A stretch of 64,000 bases of DNA from Lyophyllum atratum (Eukaryota; Basidiomycota; Agaricomycetes; Agaricales; Lyophyllaceae): NCBI GenBank assembly GCA_014905825.1, contig JACGCN010000006.1, positions 1,674,001 through 1,738,000 on the forward strand. Reading direction: 5' to 3'. Position 1 is the first letter of the stretch. Each line of letters begins with the position of its first letter. Below the pieces are notes generated by a model that was not told the DNA's origin, searched no databases, and saw only the letters and a list, made by a program, of their open reading frames with translations. This document shows positions 23,791 to 36,963 of the stretch, piece after piece. A program made the position numbers and the translations under genes.

Positions 23791-25976
23791 ATGGCCCAAG
23801 CTGCCACAATGGGCCCACCTCTCTCTCCAAGGGAAACCCGACGCTCAGGACGCCGCTCACTCCCCTCAGCCTCTACCAGCGCCTCGAAATCACCCGACTC
23901 AGACCCAGCACCCAGACAAAAAGAAATCTCGCATCGCCCCCCTCTCACCTCCAACAACAGCAGTGGTAGGCAGAAGCGTCTCAAGCAGGAAGACGTTGAC
24001 GAGAACGTCGATGAGCGCAAGAACGGCTCTGCACCATCAACAAGCTCAACAAGCTCTACTCACGCCCTCACCGCTGGGAGGGCAAAACGGAAAGCGAAAG
24101 ATAAGGACAAGCAAGCCACAGCTGAGGCTGCATCTGGTGGCGATGCTGTGGACGCCTCTCAAAATGTGCCACTGGATGCCCCAGAGGAGGAAGAACAGGG
24201 TATAACGCGGTGTGTCTGTGGGAGTACTGGTGAGTACTTCCGTTCATATCTGTGCTTTCTTTCTTCTTTATCTAACTCGAAACCTCTTGTAAGGAGAGGA
24301 TGACCCGGATGCCGGTGAATTCATGGTTCAGTGCGAAACCTGCAAGGTCTGGCAGCATGGGCTGTGCATGGGATTTGAATCCGAAGATCAACTTCACGAC
24401 GATGACTACTACTGTGAGGAATGCAAACCAGAACTTCATATCGATCTCTTCAAGTAGGCAAACTCTTTCACCTTTCCTTTGTCAACTAATGGTTGCTGTC
24501 ACAGGAAACGGTCCAAGAGGCCTCGGCAATCGTCTGCCAATTCACAGCATAACTCCGTATCAGCTCCGTTGCGTGTATCGCGCTCTCACTCTCCTTCGAC
24601 GCTATTGAAACAACCATCCAAGCGGAGAAATACTATGAACAGCCGGGATGCTGCCTTCGATGAGAGTCTTAAGGAGATCATTGAGGCGACTGCGGCCGAG
24701 GCCGCGGCCGCCCACGACAATGCTAGCGTGACATCAGGTGGAAACCGTGATGGCCAGCAAGCCATGGATGAGGAGATGGACCATGGACCAAACAGCCGAA
24801 AGAAGAGAAAGCGAACTGAAGATGATGCGTACGTCGTGTTCGGCTCTCATCTCCATACTATCTGACTTTGTCATAGCGTTCCGAAGAAACGAACAAGGTC
24901 TGCCTCTACTGCGTCTGATCATCAGGGATCGGTTGTGGTGAGAGGCGATACTCCTGGTCAGAATAAAGGGCCAGTGCCTCCCACCGCCCCACTTTCAAAG
25001 CCTGCGCGTCCCAACAAGCGCGGCGGAAGGAAAGCTGCGTCCGTCGCGCTCACTATTGAGACTCTCGCAGCAATTGATAGCGAGGAAGGTGCGTCACGGA
25101 AGTTCTTTAAGGCAACTTCTCATTCTCACTCACGTGATATGTCATATCAGGTGTGCCTCTGAGCACAACGAAGCGACAGGGAAATAGCAGTCGGGCGAAA
25201 AACTTCCCAGGTGCCGAAAAGACCACCAGCCTCTCATTCGAATTCGCATGGCGGTACAGGAGGCCCTCACGAGCACAGCACTCGACGTGCCCAGACAGGA
25301 GGACTGATAGGACCACCTGCAGGGTCGAGCGCTAACGAGACATCTCGTGCTTATCGCAATTCACACGCTTACGTCGTGTCTCAGCAACCCCTTTACACAT
25401 CGTGGAACTTGCCTGATTATTTGGCTCACTTAGAGCCGATGCTGCCGACAGAGGCTCCGCAGCCTTTGGAGGTTCGAGGCAGCGTCGCAGCAATCGGGCC
25501 AGGAGGGAGAGGAGCTAGCGTTGAGTGCATAGTGGAGAGGGGGGTCAAAGTCAAAGTGGCCAAGTAAACGGATGAGTGTGGGAGATATGAATAAGCGGGT
25601 GAGGTCTCTTGTGGAATGGGTGGGAAGGGAACAGGCGTCTGCTCAAGATCGTATGAGGCGAAAAGATGCGTTAAACAATGCCTTTCGGGAGGAGCTGAAA
25701 GGCCGCAGGACTTCACACAGTGGGGCACCTGTGAATGAGACAGAAGGTGGGACCATGATGGTCGATGGAGCCCAAACGGAAATAGTGGCGCGGCCAGGCG
25801 GCTATCCAGCCGATGAGCTCCCATCAGCTGTACGCATATTCCCGATGGACGATACCCAGTCTTCCGCGACTATGAAGATGATGGAGGAGCTTATGGAGGA
25901 GCTTATTGGATTCCAGGAGAGGTTTGGACCTGGCGTACGGAATCGAGAACGAGAGCGCAGGATGGGTTCGGCGTGA
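23791..25976 (+). CDS. CTI6: Cti6-like PHD-finger protein (Rpd3L histone deacetylase complex), with two apparent frameshifts
   Basis: Probable subunit of the Rpd3L/Sin3 deacetylase, reading histone H3 tails. After a Ser/Pro/Lys-rich head it has a PHD finger: RCVCG, GEFMVQCETCKVWQHGLCMGF, YYCEECKPELH, the full C4-H-C3 zinc set. A basic middle (KKRKRTEDDA, KKRTRSAS) may be nuclear signals. The C-terminal module reads TSWNLPDYLAHLEPMLP and RMSVGDMNKRVRSLVEWVGREQ, matching the Cti6 tail. Upstream exons lead into SSRAKNF while downstream sequence needs the +1 frame (VPKRPPASHS), fitting one base too many in A5 at 25198-25202. Likewise G6 at 25539-25544 must lose one G to reach SKWPSKRMSVGDM. No intron fits either place. 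Confidence 0.83.
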
Positions 25977-26770
25977 TGTCAAATTCTCTTTCACTTCGGT
26001 TCATGTATCAGCGGCTGTTTTCTACTAGTGTCTTCCTTTCCTCAGGTATACGTATTTCAGTCGGAAACTTCTATTCATTGCTATCTCTACGCATCGCGTA
26101 AACTAACGTATTCTAGGTATCGTCGTCCTCATGTATTGTTATTCCTCTATCGTCAACCATAATATTACCTCGGCAACTGTGTAATGACGCCATGAAAATC
26201 ATCCCGCTGGAGCCACCGCTGCCAGTGCTATCTGGAATACAAGAGCTACTTCCATTGTGATTCGTGGCTTGTGCAGCTGCTATTGCCTCGGAGGCTTGAA
26301 TATCCTTGCTTGCGAGTTACAGGGTCTCCCGCATTCGTTGTTTTGGGCTGGAGCATTTCATTCAATTTCTACCGAGTGCTTTTCTCAGCTTCATTGACGG
26401 TCGCAATTCCACGAGGTATTACTTTGTTTACCTCAGGTTGAAGAATACTATTGCATCTCGAGTGTGGAAGTGGCGAAAGCTTTACAGGCCAGCAAAGATC
26501 AGGATGATGTGTTTCCATGGTTTGATTTGGACCAACACTTCATGAATTCAATTGAAGGTAATTCAGAAGGGAAAAAGAGGGGGGAGAGGGGAAAATCCAG
26601 TATGTCCATTGAATGCAACGCAGCACGATGCCAAGGAAAGCGTTGGCCCGAGGCGACGCGATCTTCGAAGCCCCAAAGATCTGTTTGGAACAGTGGTGCA
26701 AGGCAAATAATGCTTACGAAAGAGTCACTGCACGGGCTTCCTCTAATTAGTTCAGACCGTTTGCGTCCTC
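25977..26770. other. Intergenic region without recognisable gene
   Basis: About 0.8 kb between CTI6 and VPS8. Short ORFs (for example 26306-26545 and 26464-26793) have no family resemblance and overlap each other. Probably the CTI6 3' end plus the VPS8 promoter. Nothing repeated was found. Confidence 0.4.
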
Positions 26771-29700
26771 ATGTCCAGCTCATCTTTTGGTAGCGCTGAT
26801 GTTGGCCTAGTACACCGCGAAGATGGCGTTATTATGGCAAGACAAGCTACTCCCGACTCCTCCGACCATATCTCGGATACCAATGACGAAGAACATCCTG
26901 GTGACTACTCTACGCGGATGGAGGAACTCTTTGACGACGGGGAGGATGAAGCCAAGGAATATGAGGATGGCGAAGAAGAAGAAGAAGAGGAAGGCTTCCT
27001 CTACACCGGAGTTGACGCCATGAGCGTTCCCACAGGATACCGAGACCAACTACGTGACGTTCTGGGCGTAGAGCTCACGGATGACGAATTGGATGCACTT
27101 GAAGTAGAGCAATCCGTGATTCTTGACGACAACGCCCGGGATTTGCACTTTGATGATGCCGAAGAAGACCTAGTGAGTCTCATCTATCCTCGCACATGGC
27201 GGTCCTAGCGAAGTGGGCTAACAATGCCTTTAGCGTGGGGACACCCTCTCAGACCATACACCATCCACTTCATCCTTGGGACCTATCACGCCTCAACGAG
27301 ATGGCTTTCCAGGCTCCAACCGACCCGTCAAGCTTGCGCGACCGTTTTTGCACCCTAACGTATCACGTCTTCGGTCATACACGCCGCGTTCATCTTGGTT
27401 GACTTCCAACGACAGTGGAATGACTTCCAACTCCCATCCTGCGGACGGGGTGTCCTCTTCTCCCTCTCATTTCTCCTCGATGTCGCGGATGTCGTCTCGC
27501 TCAAACTTACACGCACACTTGACTAGTGAGAATAAGGATGCGCCAGCCAGCCATACTTCACATTCAGAACGCGATGTCTTCAAGTGGACTGAGCTGCGAA
27601 ATATATCCGAGCACATATACAACTCTCTCACACAGAAATTGTCGTCCGTTCTTGGAGCACCATTAGTGGGCACTCCTACAGCCCTGGCTGCAAATGGATT
27701 GATATGCGTGGGGACAGATCAGGGGAAGATTTGTGTATACGACTTCAAACAGACATTAAGGTGTATTTGTGGAAATGAAGCTTCAGGTGCGCTGTAAACG
27801 TTTATTCTGTGTGATATAACTAACATTCGCGTTCTAGATAGGAGCATCGGACCGGTAACTGCGCTTGCATTGTCGTACGATCACACTTATGTCGCATCTG
27901 GGCATGCCACTGGTCATATACAACTCTTCAATTTGAAGAATCCGAAGACACCTGCGCGGTTCCTGCCGCCCACAACTTTGTCAGCGGTAGCATCTGGACG
28001 CAAGGAAGGCCATATCGAAGGGTCGCGGATTGTCAGCGTCGGTTTTATAGCTGGAAGGCACACAGCTATTGTTTCATCGGATGATCATGGTCTCGCCTTC
28101 GCTCATAGCCTAGGAAAGGTGCTTTTCGTTGAGGCACCTGATATCCTTAGAATCCTAGGGCAGTACCAGCTGGACAGTACTCCACAGGTCGTGTCACCAC
28201 TTGCCAACGCTACGTCAAGACCTGCCCCCGACACATCCCTTCCACAGCGTCGCAAGTCACGATATACAATACTGGAAACGATGCCCTTACCATTGGGCAC
28301 ATCCGCTCATGCGACAGACCATTACAATGTCGTTGCTATGCTTACCCCAACAAAACTCGTTGTCGTCGGTCTAAAGCCTACTCCAAGAACTTGGTTCAAA
28401 TGTCCTCGTAAAGCTGACGAAGGTGGTACGTTGCGGTCAAAGTCGAAGACCCGAGGAACGCTGGCATGGTACCCTAGCGTTCTTCCCCCGTCGACCAAAT
28501 CTGACACAGACAAGGACCTAGCAACGAATGATCAGGGGAAAAGCTTGCCGACGACTCCAATTCTTGTTTATACCTGGGGCAGTGCCCTTCGTCTCATTCA
28601 GGTGAATGAATCTCGGTCGATGGAGATATCGCTAAACGCCCGAACTGGCAAACAAGTGGAAATAGAGGTCGGCAGGATCGTCTACGAAGATGTTGGCTCT
28701 TGGTCTGCTGAGAACGATATTCTCGCTGTGCAATGGTTGAATGTCAATGTGGGTTCGTTTTCCCAGGTTTTCATTGCACGCCGAAGCTAATACCATGCCT
28801 TTTCTCTCAGCAAATTATCGTACTCACAGCAAAGATCTTGCAGGTATATGACATACATGCCTCAAAGGTCATAGAATCTGTCCCCTTCGACGGCCTGTCG
28901 CTTGTGTCGCCCTCTCTTAGTTCCACCGTCAATGGCACTGTGTCGTACGCGGACTCTGTGGGCGATGTCGCCCACAGCCTGCGTGTTTACAAGGGGAAAA
29001 TCTTTTTACTTGTATGCGTACACCATCCACTGTGCATAAGTGTCTCATGCTGACCTTCATGCTTCAGGGCAGAAACCACCTGCGCGTGGGTATGCTTTTA
29101 ACATGGGCGGACCGGGATACTCTCCTTTGTACAGGATGGTGACTTCCTCAGTGCAATCGAGCTCATTAGGTCCTATTATGTCGGAGAAGCTCCTGGCAAT
29201 CGAAATGGACTCCCGGAGGATCCAGAAGTCCGTAGGAAGGAAATTGGCGGTAAAATGAGAGACCTCATGGTGGCTTCGGCGCGTTACGCGTTTTCGGAAG
29301 ACCGTATGATCGATGGAACCCATGATACTCCAGACGGTCGTGGAGTCGATCGAACTTCTCTTTTTGAAGGTCTAGTTACGGTCTCTTGTCGTGCCTCTGT
29401 TGCCCTGGGAGACTTCGACTTTCTTTTCGAGGAGCTCTTTCAACGCTATGATGATTCGGGAATTTCAACCATTTACCTACATCAACTCGAACCATTCATC
29501 CTCAACAACGATATTCGTTACGTGCCGCCGCGCATCACACAACGACTCGTAGCTCTACATCAGGAGGACGGCCGCCCTGATCATATAGAGAGGATAATCT
29601 GGCATATTGACCCCTCATGTCTGGATATCAACCAAGCCATCCACTTATGCCAGCGATACCATCTCTACGATGCCCTCATCTACGTTTACACTCGGGCACT

Positions 29701-31759
29701 ACGTGACTGTGTTGCGCCTGTCGTTGAATTGCTGGGTCTGATCAGGAAGGTTCAACAGTATCGCCGATCCAGAACGGAGTCTACGGAGCCAGACGACTCG
29801 AAATCCGTAATCGAGGCTACGATGGAACCCATCATTTTGAACGCTTACAAGATATACCCGTATCTCTCAAACATCTTGTCCGGTCTCGCGTACCCGAGTG
29901 AGGAACTGCTTTCCGAAGACGAAGCACGACGGGCGAGGAAGGATGTCTATACATTTCTGTTCTTCGGACGCTCAAGCGTTTGGCCTCCAGGTGAAGGAGC
30001 TAAACTTGTCTTGACTGCAGATGAAGAAGGCGGTCTCGAACCAACATATCCCTACGTACGACAATTGCTTCGTTTCGATTCTGAATCCTTCCTGCATTCT
30101 CTCGACATTGCTTTTGAGGATCCATTCCTCAACGATAAATCTCTGGACGTCAGTCGACTCGTCATTGTCAGAATTCTATTGGAAATTCTGGCTTCCGGAG
30201 ATCTATCCTCCACAGATATGACATTCGTGAATATCTTTATTGCCCGCAATGTCCCCAAGTACCCCCAATTCCTTCATGTACCTCCTAGCGCCCTCCACGG
30301 TATCATCGTCGGTCTCGCTGAAGACCCTGATCTCGACACGCGCGAAGATCGACAGTTGGCGGCTGAGTATCTCCTCTCTGCCTATAACCCGCACGAAAGT
30401 GAGCGTATCATCGAACTTTTCCAATCCGCGGGCTTCTATCGAATCCTTCGATCATGGCACCGGCATGAACGACGATGGGGACCCCTGCTGTCTGCATACC
30501 TAGATGACGGTGATCTTCGCCCTTCCGAGATTTTTCAGAGCGTTGAAGACGTCCTTGCTGTCAATATTCGCATCAACAAAGGCTCCATATCTCCAGAAGT
30601 CTTCGATACTCTATCTGCCGCTCTTCCTCAGCTACTGGTTACCAGCCTTACAAGCACGGCCGTGCTCCTCGATAACCACGCGCCTGACCTTCATGAGGTA
30701 GCTTTAAAAGTTCTCTCGGACGATGCCCAGCGTTTCCTCTATCTGCGGCGCCTATTGGGCCCATCGGAAGCGGACGACGATGAGGAGCAGGTCCGTTCCA
30801 TACGCACTGGACCCTCCATGAACCTGTCTGGGCACCTCCGCAAACTGTATATTTCCTTACAATGCCGATACCACCCAGAAAACGTCATCGATGCCTTAAA
30901 GTATCTTCCGCCGGAACTCATCGATTGGGATCAAGTTCTCAGCACGTGCGAAACCAACGAGGTGTATCACGCTGTAGTGTGGGCCACAAACTGGCGAGGC
31001 GACCCGCAAGAAGCATTGCGGAAGGCAGAAGCATACCAAAAACAAGCGACTCTTAAACTACTCGAGGTTCTTGTCGAGCCAGATTTGACAGCACAGCAAC
31101 GCACCAGCATACGTCAGAAGGTCGACTCGCTAATGTCGATTGGTGGAATCGGCGTTGACATATGCCTCGAACACTCACGAGGCACTTCCGAGATAGAGGT
31201 TCCCTTGGAAGACATTTGGTTTCAGTTGCTCAGCAGCCAAATCCATTCGGTTCAAACTTTATCTGCCTCTGGAGCAGAAACAGGGGCGGACAATGCTTCC
31301 CCCAGCGTCCAGGACGATATACTAACTACCCTCCGCACACTTGTACAGAGAACTTTTGCGTCTCTGGTTTCCGTCACATCTACACAAGCCGTCTCCTTCC
31401 CTCGTTTGTTCAAACGCCTTGTCAACTCTGCCCCTCCATCAATGCATTCAGAATACACCGAATTCCGCACTATCCTCACCGGAATGTTGGAGTCGTACCG
31501 ATCAGAGGGAGATATGCTTGTAATAACTAAGCATCTGGTTGACCGGGACGTATTCGAAACGATGGCAGAGATCGCGCGCGAACGTGAGCGCGGATGGTCA
31601 CACCCTGATCCAGAACAATGCCTGTATTGTCGGAAGCCTCTCCTCGGCGCTCACCCATCATTCCGTCCATCCAACGCAGAGAATACTTTTATTCCAAAAA
31701 TTGTCATTTCACGGACAGGAATAGTATATCACAATAGTTGTCTACCACTAGGACCGTAG
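26771..31759 (+). CDS. VPS8: VPS8, CORVET tethering complex subunit
   Basis: Subunit that gives the CORVET complex its early-endosome Rab5 (Vps21) binding. The ATG at 26771 begins an acidic disordered head (YEDGEEEEEEEGFLYTG). A WD40-like propeller follows (VGTDQGKICVYDF, SIGPVTALALSYDHTYVASGHATGHIQLFNL, RIVSVGFIAGRHTAIVSSDDHGLAFAHSL), then a long alpha-solenoid (29255-31500) and a C-terminal RING-like zinc module CLYCRKPLLGAHPSF with late HNSCLP. Introns include 27175-27234 and one near 27787-27838. In the solenoid start, LLTWADR must pass to ILSFVQDGDFLSAIEL, which requires one G fewer in GGG 29114-29116; otherwise a stop follows at once. Tail-to-tail with COG2, 59 bp between stops. Confidence 0.92.
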
Positions 31760-31818
31760 TTACATACGTCTCAATCTTTGGATGTTGAACGCCTCTACCC
31801 GAAGCCGCAGGAACTCGA

Positions 31819-34800
31819 TTACGAGATTTCTGGTACTATAAGTCAGTCAGAAGGAGTATCCCTGGGACAGACCTCATGGCATACCTTCAAGAGCTTGAAC
31901 CATACCCTTCAAAGCCTTGTAGGCTTCGCTATTCTCTAGAACAACTCCTAAAGACTCGCCATCTCTCCCAAATGCCTTCACGTCATGAATCATTTGAATG
32001 CGGATGCGTTCCTCATCTCTTCCATCGTCATCCTTTGCTGTGTTGGCACTTCCAAAAAGAGAAAAGTTGTCTTCTTCCCTTTTTTCAGCCGGCGGAGAGA
32101 TTCTTCTGTTTTCTTCATTGCAGCAAGATAATAAACATATCTGCGGAAGATTTTAATCTCAAAAAATCGAACCATACCTAAGACCACATACCGTTGGGAA
32201 ACATTATCAAAGACTTCAGTAGAATACGGTCTGACATGATCTTCGCTCAAAGGGAGCCCAAGGCCATCGCCGAAACCGACGCCAAAGAATACCTTGACTG
32301 GTCGAAGAATGGATGCTATAAAATAGCTCGGCTCGGTTGGGGACCGTTTGTTCGACATGGCCCGGAATTGTGAAGGTATGGACCGCACTGGAAGTAAGGC
32401 GTCACAACATCGCCTCGTCAAAATCGTAACGATCTCGTTCGACATCGAAGGGATCATAGAGCTGATGCCAGATAGCATATGATGAAGAGCCTCTGTTGAA
32501 GAATTAATTTGTGACTCCTTAGCTGACACTGGATTCAAACCTTGAGCCTCGACCCCATCAGTCTCATCCTCCGCCAAGTCGGACGCCTCTGGAAACATCA
32601 TACTGATTTCTTCTCGCCAGATGGTGAGTACATTAGTTCGCATCGCTTTGATGTCGACCATGACAGCAACATATTGTCGCAGAATAAAATCGTCAGCCGC
32701 TGTAGTTTCTGCCGAGGAAGACTCTGATGCCAGAGCTGGAGTCGACGAACGGGATTGAGATGGAGACCCAAGATTCTAAAAATGATTCAATTAACCACGA
32801 GAGTTGAGAAATAGCATAAGGACCATACTTTTTCTGATGCCAGACCAGCCGATGCCTTCGAAGCAGGTTCGGGCTTTGCCAGAGTTTGATCTAGCCAAGT
32901 CTTATACCTACTCAAAATCTTGGTAGGAGAGTATTGTCAGACTCCATCATGAACATAAGAGAAGGCTTTACCTGCAGCGTCAGTCTCCAAAACCGGTGGC
33001 ATAGATCTGGAATGAAGATTTCTGCACTCCAACAAGCCGTTATAGCCACCCATACAGCATTAGCCTGAGAAGTCGCAAAAGAATTCTTATCTAGAGATAT
33101 ACTCTTTTAATGCCGAGCATATCAGTAGAAAGACGAAATGAATAGACCTTTCGTAAAGGTGAGTATCCATTCGCGTGACAGCGAGAGCGTCTTCTAGCGT
33201 TCCGATTATCACCTTCCACCGCATTTGGAAGTAGACTGGAAGTTGCCATCGCTGTTCGAAGGCAGTATAAATGGGATGAGTCCGCATGGCCTCGACAGAA
33301 TGAATTGAGGGGGCGAGGAATTCAAGTGATCGGGTAAAGGCTTGCGAAAGTTCACGATGCTGGTCAAGGCTTATCAAACCTGGATAGATTATATGGTCGT
33401 TGGGACACGCACTTTTCTGAACTCGTTCGGTCGACCTGCTGCAAATACAATTCCACCTAGTTCATCCATTATCGCTCTCCCGAATTCTTCCCATATTACA
33501 TTCGCCATTATCTCAAATCCTTTCCCTTCTGATATGTTTTCCCGCGTAGAGGGGGAGAAAAGCCGTCTCATTCTCAGAACGAGGACGGGAAAAAGGACTT
33601 TATAGAGACTTTCTCCGCGATTTCCATGATGCGGCTTAGATCTCTCTCGACGAAGCGCAATGCCTGGCTATAAAGCCTTGCCAAAGGATCGTCTGTGTCC
33701 TCCAGGATATGGAGATAAGGAGAGATAGAGCTTATTCCAAGGGGGTATGTAGAGCTTCGTCCCATTGAGACGAAGGCGGTGAATGGTGTATATGGAGTCC
33801 TAGGTGGTAAAGGGGTGGCTATCGGAAAAGACGTTGTCTTTGCCACGGGGAATGGAGTAGTGTGGAATTATAGGAGAATGAGGAGCTGCAAGTGCACCAG
33901 GGTATATGGTCTTTTGATAGCTATGAACATATTGCTCCAAAAAGAAAACGCTAGCTACCCACCTTTTTCACAAATCTCCGAACGACTTCCTTTTTCAAGA
34001 CGTCTTCGGCATCTCTCCAGAGTCCGAGGATATCGTATGTCCTCAAACACTCTGTTAGGTCGGAAATCAACTTGTTCTTTTCCACTTCCGTGACCTTGCC
34101 CTCTCCTTTGCCGTCCGTCAAAGCGATCAATGTGGCAGCAAAGATATGGTCAAGATCTGAGGATATGGTCGACTGTATCCTGTCGATTCTCTATAAGAGC
34201 AGAGAACTCTAAGCCGACGCAGGAATTATAATGTGAGGGAAGAGCTCACAAACCCATTGTATCTCGTCAACAAAAACACATTTTTCTGCTCGTGCCTTCG
34301 ACGCGTGATATAGAAGTTGCATATATTCCGCAGCGACCCTACCGAGGTGCTTGGCCCTGTTGCCCCGCGATCTGCTGTGAGGTGTCTTTTGAGTCAGAGC
34401 TGAACCGCGTATGGAATAATCCCACCTGTCCTCTGCACCGTCTTCGATGCTACTGAAATGAGATGGCAACCTCACATCGTTTGCACTAGACGATGTCGAG
34501 GCTTCATGTTCGGGCGGTGCAATCAAAAGAAGAGACTCTAGACGCGTGACGGACTCTGAGAGTCTGAGGAGGAGGTGCAGTAGCGCCTGATATGTATCAT
34601 TAGCTACGGATGAAAGAGTGGGATAGCAGCAACTACCTTCTCTTCCCTCAGGACAGCCCGTTTCTCAAGCTTTTCTTGAATCGCGTCTTGAATGACTCGT
34701 AGCTCATCTCTTGATCGCTAGGTGTTTCCTCGTGAGTACACGAGATACTTGAAATTCAAAGGACATACAAGTATCTCCGACTTTAAATCACTCAGGGGAG

Positions 34801-35176
34801 ACTTGAGGCGGACGAGCCGATCACCCTCGTCTCTAAGATCCGTGCTCAGACTGATAAATGCCTCGTAGTCATCGTTGATGAGTTTAACTAGCTCTTCTTT
34901 CAGTTGGGCTAAGTACTCCCGCAGCTCTGTGCGAAGGTCCGATAGAGAGGTATTTGACCTAGAAAGCAGAAACTCCTCGACTTTGAAGTCCGGGTCTGTG
35001 AGAAAGGTGTTGTCATGCGAGAGCGGGACATAGTCTGGAAGGTCGTGAATATCGGTGTCGGCGCTGTGACGTGCTAGAATGCCTGACTCGCGATTAACGA
35101 GCTCTTCGGCCAGACGGTCAAGCTGGAATGGGTCACTCGACGTTTGTGAGAGGTCCGCCGGGCTTCGTATAGTCAT
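31819..35176 (-). CDS. COG2: COG2, conserved oligomeric Golgi complex subunit 2
   Basis: Lobe A subunit of the COG tether for retrograde intra-Golgi transport. The ATG at 35176 (MTIRSPADL) leads to the family N-terminus: FKVEEFLLSRSNTSLSDLRTELREYLAQLKEELVKLINDDYEAFISLSTDLRD. A coiled-coil (QEKLEKRAVLREEKALLHLLLRLSESVTRLE) and a helical body follow with FEIMANVIWEEFGRAIMDELGGIVFAAGRPNEFRK, typical of COG2, then C-terminal exons ending QALEGVPEIS at 31819. Around twelve introns. Between VSIKSFFP and VLRMRRLFSPS the frames join only if A5 at 33590-33594 (plus strand) were A6; no intron fits. Exact internal exon edges between 32660 and 33090 were not all fixed. Confidence 0.88.
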
Positions 35177-35706
35177 TGCATTATCAGACGGACTCGGGGA
35201 TTTCTCACTCGACCGTGTCCTCCACTTTGTTTGTCTACAAAGGCATTGTACAAATACGTATGACTTGTTGAATCAAGAGATTCAAATTTGAAAGGGATTA
35301 TTCGGATACTTAGGGAGGCAAAACACGACAAAGTTAGATACGGCTGCGATGTCAGGATGCTATCCAACAAATCTAGCTAAAAGTTATAGATTCCCAGTGG
35401 GCAGCGAAGGTTGTTTATCATTTGGCATAGTGGCAGTCCTAGTCAAGTGCAAAGTCAGTGTCATAATCAATCTGATGTCATCCTCACTTACTGCTTAGCG
35501 CTCAATGTTCGTGAAAGCGAGCTGACAAAAATCAGAAGAACCAAGGTTATCATGATACCGGGTCCAGTCATAAAAAAACCCCTTATAATCCCTGTCCTCT
35601 TCGAATGAAGTATCCCCCGGCTCTTCCATTCTTTGCACTACGTCGAACTTCTCACTGCATACTGATCCAAAACAACCCATTGAAGCGTAGTTCCCTCAGC
35701 CCTACC
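35177..35706. other. Divergent promoter region COG2 / hemerythrin-like gene
   Basis: 530 bp, AT-richer than its surroundings, with no ORF of note. A TCATAAAAAAACCCCTTATAA segment near 35570 is the only AT-rich box seen. No RNA gene recognised. Confidence 0.4.
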
Positions 35707-36556
35707 ATGTCGTCCAACAACGTCACATATGCATCTGCAGAAGAGGAAAGGCGATGGAATTCGGTCTGTAGTCCGTTCAGGCTCGTCGGACGATGATATT
35801 GAAACAACCACAAGCTGAGCAAGAAGATGACTTCATTTCATAACTGGTTCAAAGAAGAATGTACGTGAAATCGTCGCTTAGTCGCAAGACGCGACTTAAT
35901 ATTCCCATTCCTCGCCTAGACAAGACAATATATGAGGTTTTTCGACCGCTTCATTCAATCTCGTTCGTTTATCTGATACCAACGACAGTCGGCCGACGGC
36001 TCTTACACAAGGCGAGGACTATCGTTTCCGAGATACCTTGACACCATCATTGCATTCAACTATCGTACGTTCCTCGGACTTCTAATGGATTAATCCCATC
36101 CCCTTACTTTGCGCTGTGATCGCGCATCAAGATTTACATGCGCATCATACCACGGAGGAGCGATTGCTCTTTCCGATTCTGGCGAAAGGGTTACCAAAAT
36201 TTGCACGTAATACCCCCGACGGCCATGTTGGTTCTCATAAGGCTATACATGATGGTATGCGCCTCAATTTCTCCGTGTGCCCAACCTGCCAATCTATGTA
36301 TACCCAGCCCTTACAAGCCTTCTGAAACATGTGGACAAATGGCGTAAAGAACCAACATCCTACTCACCCACAGAGATGAGAGGTGCTCTGGACAAAGTTG
36401 CCGGCGTTCTTTTTGAACATCTTGATCAAGAGGTGCGTCCACCAGTGAATACTACTTGAGCCATTGATGCAACCCTACTTTAAGGTTGAGGACATTCGAG
36501 GCGATAATTTGAAGCCTTACTTCAAACTAGAGGACATTGAGAGCATCGGACGGTGA
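35707..36556 (+). CDS. Hemerythrin-like (HHE) domain protein
   Basis: Small soluble four-helix protein predicted to bind a di-iron centre. Assembled from six exons: MSSNNVTYASAEEERRWNS, LSKKMTSFHNWFKEE, KTIYESADGSYTRRGLSFPRYLDTIIAF, HLHAHHTTEERLLFPILAKGLPKF with GSHKAIHD, ALTSLLKHVDKWRKEPTSYSP with LFEHLDQE, and VEDIRGDNLKPYFKLEDIESIGR. Ligand candidates are the His of TSFHNW, the HxHH and EE of the second helix, the His of SHKAIH and HLDQE, which is the expected H-HxxxE-H-HxxxD/E pattern. Introns (for example GT 35938 to AG 35990) all preserve phase. Fungal relatives are uncharacterised, so no role is assigned beyond iron or oxygen-related binding. Confidence 0.83.
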
Positions 36557-36963
36557 TCATATCATACCACCTTTTGTCGCCGGCGGCTGGGTGCTTTTCG
36601 ACCATGTCCGGTATCCGATATATACTTACCATTTAACAACCACCTTTGACGCCTTGCTGGGCTTACCCTCTACCAACGCATTTATATCCGCAAGGGAAAT
36701 TATCAGAATGAACAGGTACGCAGTTACCGCCATTATCACTGCACTATGGTGAGACTTGGGTGAGACATGCAGGACTTCAAGCAGTTCCTGATTGATGTGC
36801 ACAAGGCTCGGCCGAAATTACCAACTAAAGCCAATATTGAGATTGGATAGGATAGTTACCCGCCGCCAACCCGCCGCGGTCCCAAAAGAGGAACAGGCGC
36901 GGCGTCTTGCCCACGTAATCACAATGATCTCATGCTTGTTACTATTTGGCAAGGACGATTGAA
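36557..36963. other. Short intergenic region
   Basis: 407 bp between the hemerythrin-like and PRKRIP1-like genes. A 71-codon open stretch (36537-36752) is mostly 3' sequence read in another frame. Nothing else is supported. Confidence 0.35.

Noticed and set aside
25539..25595. A 32-nt intron to explain the CTI6 frame change
   Set aside because: Too short for a fungal intron; it would also remove the conserved RMSVGDM residues.
36537..36752. Second hemerythrin-like or separate gene after 36556
   Set aside because: No HHE motifs; it simply overlaps the last exon in another frame.
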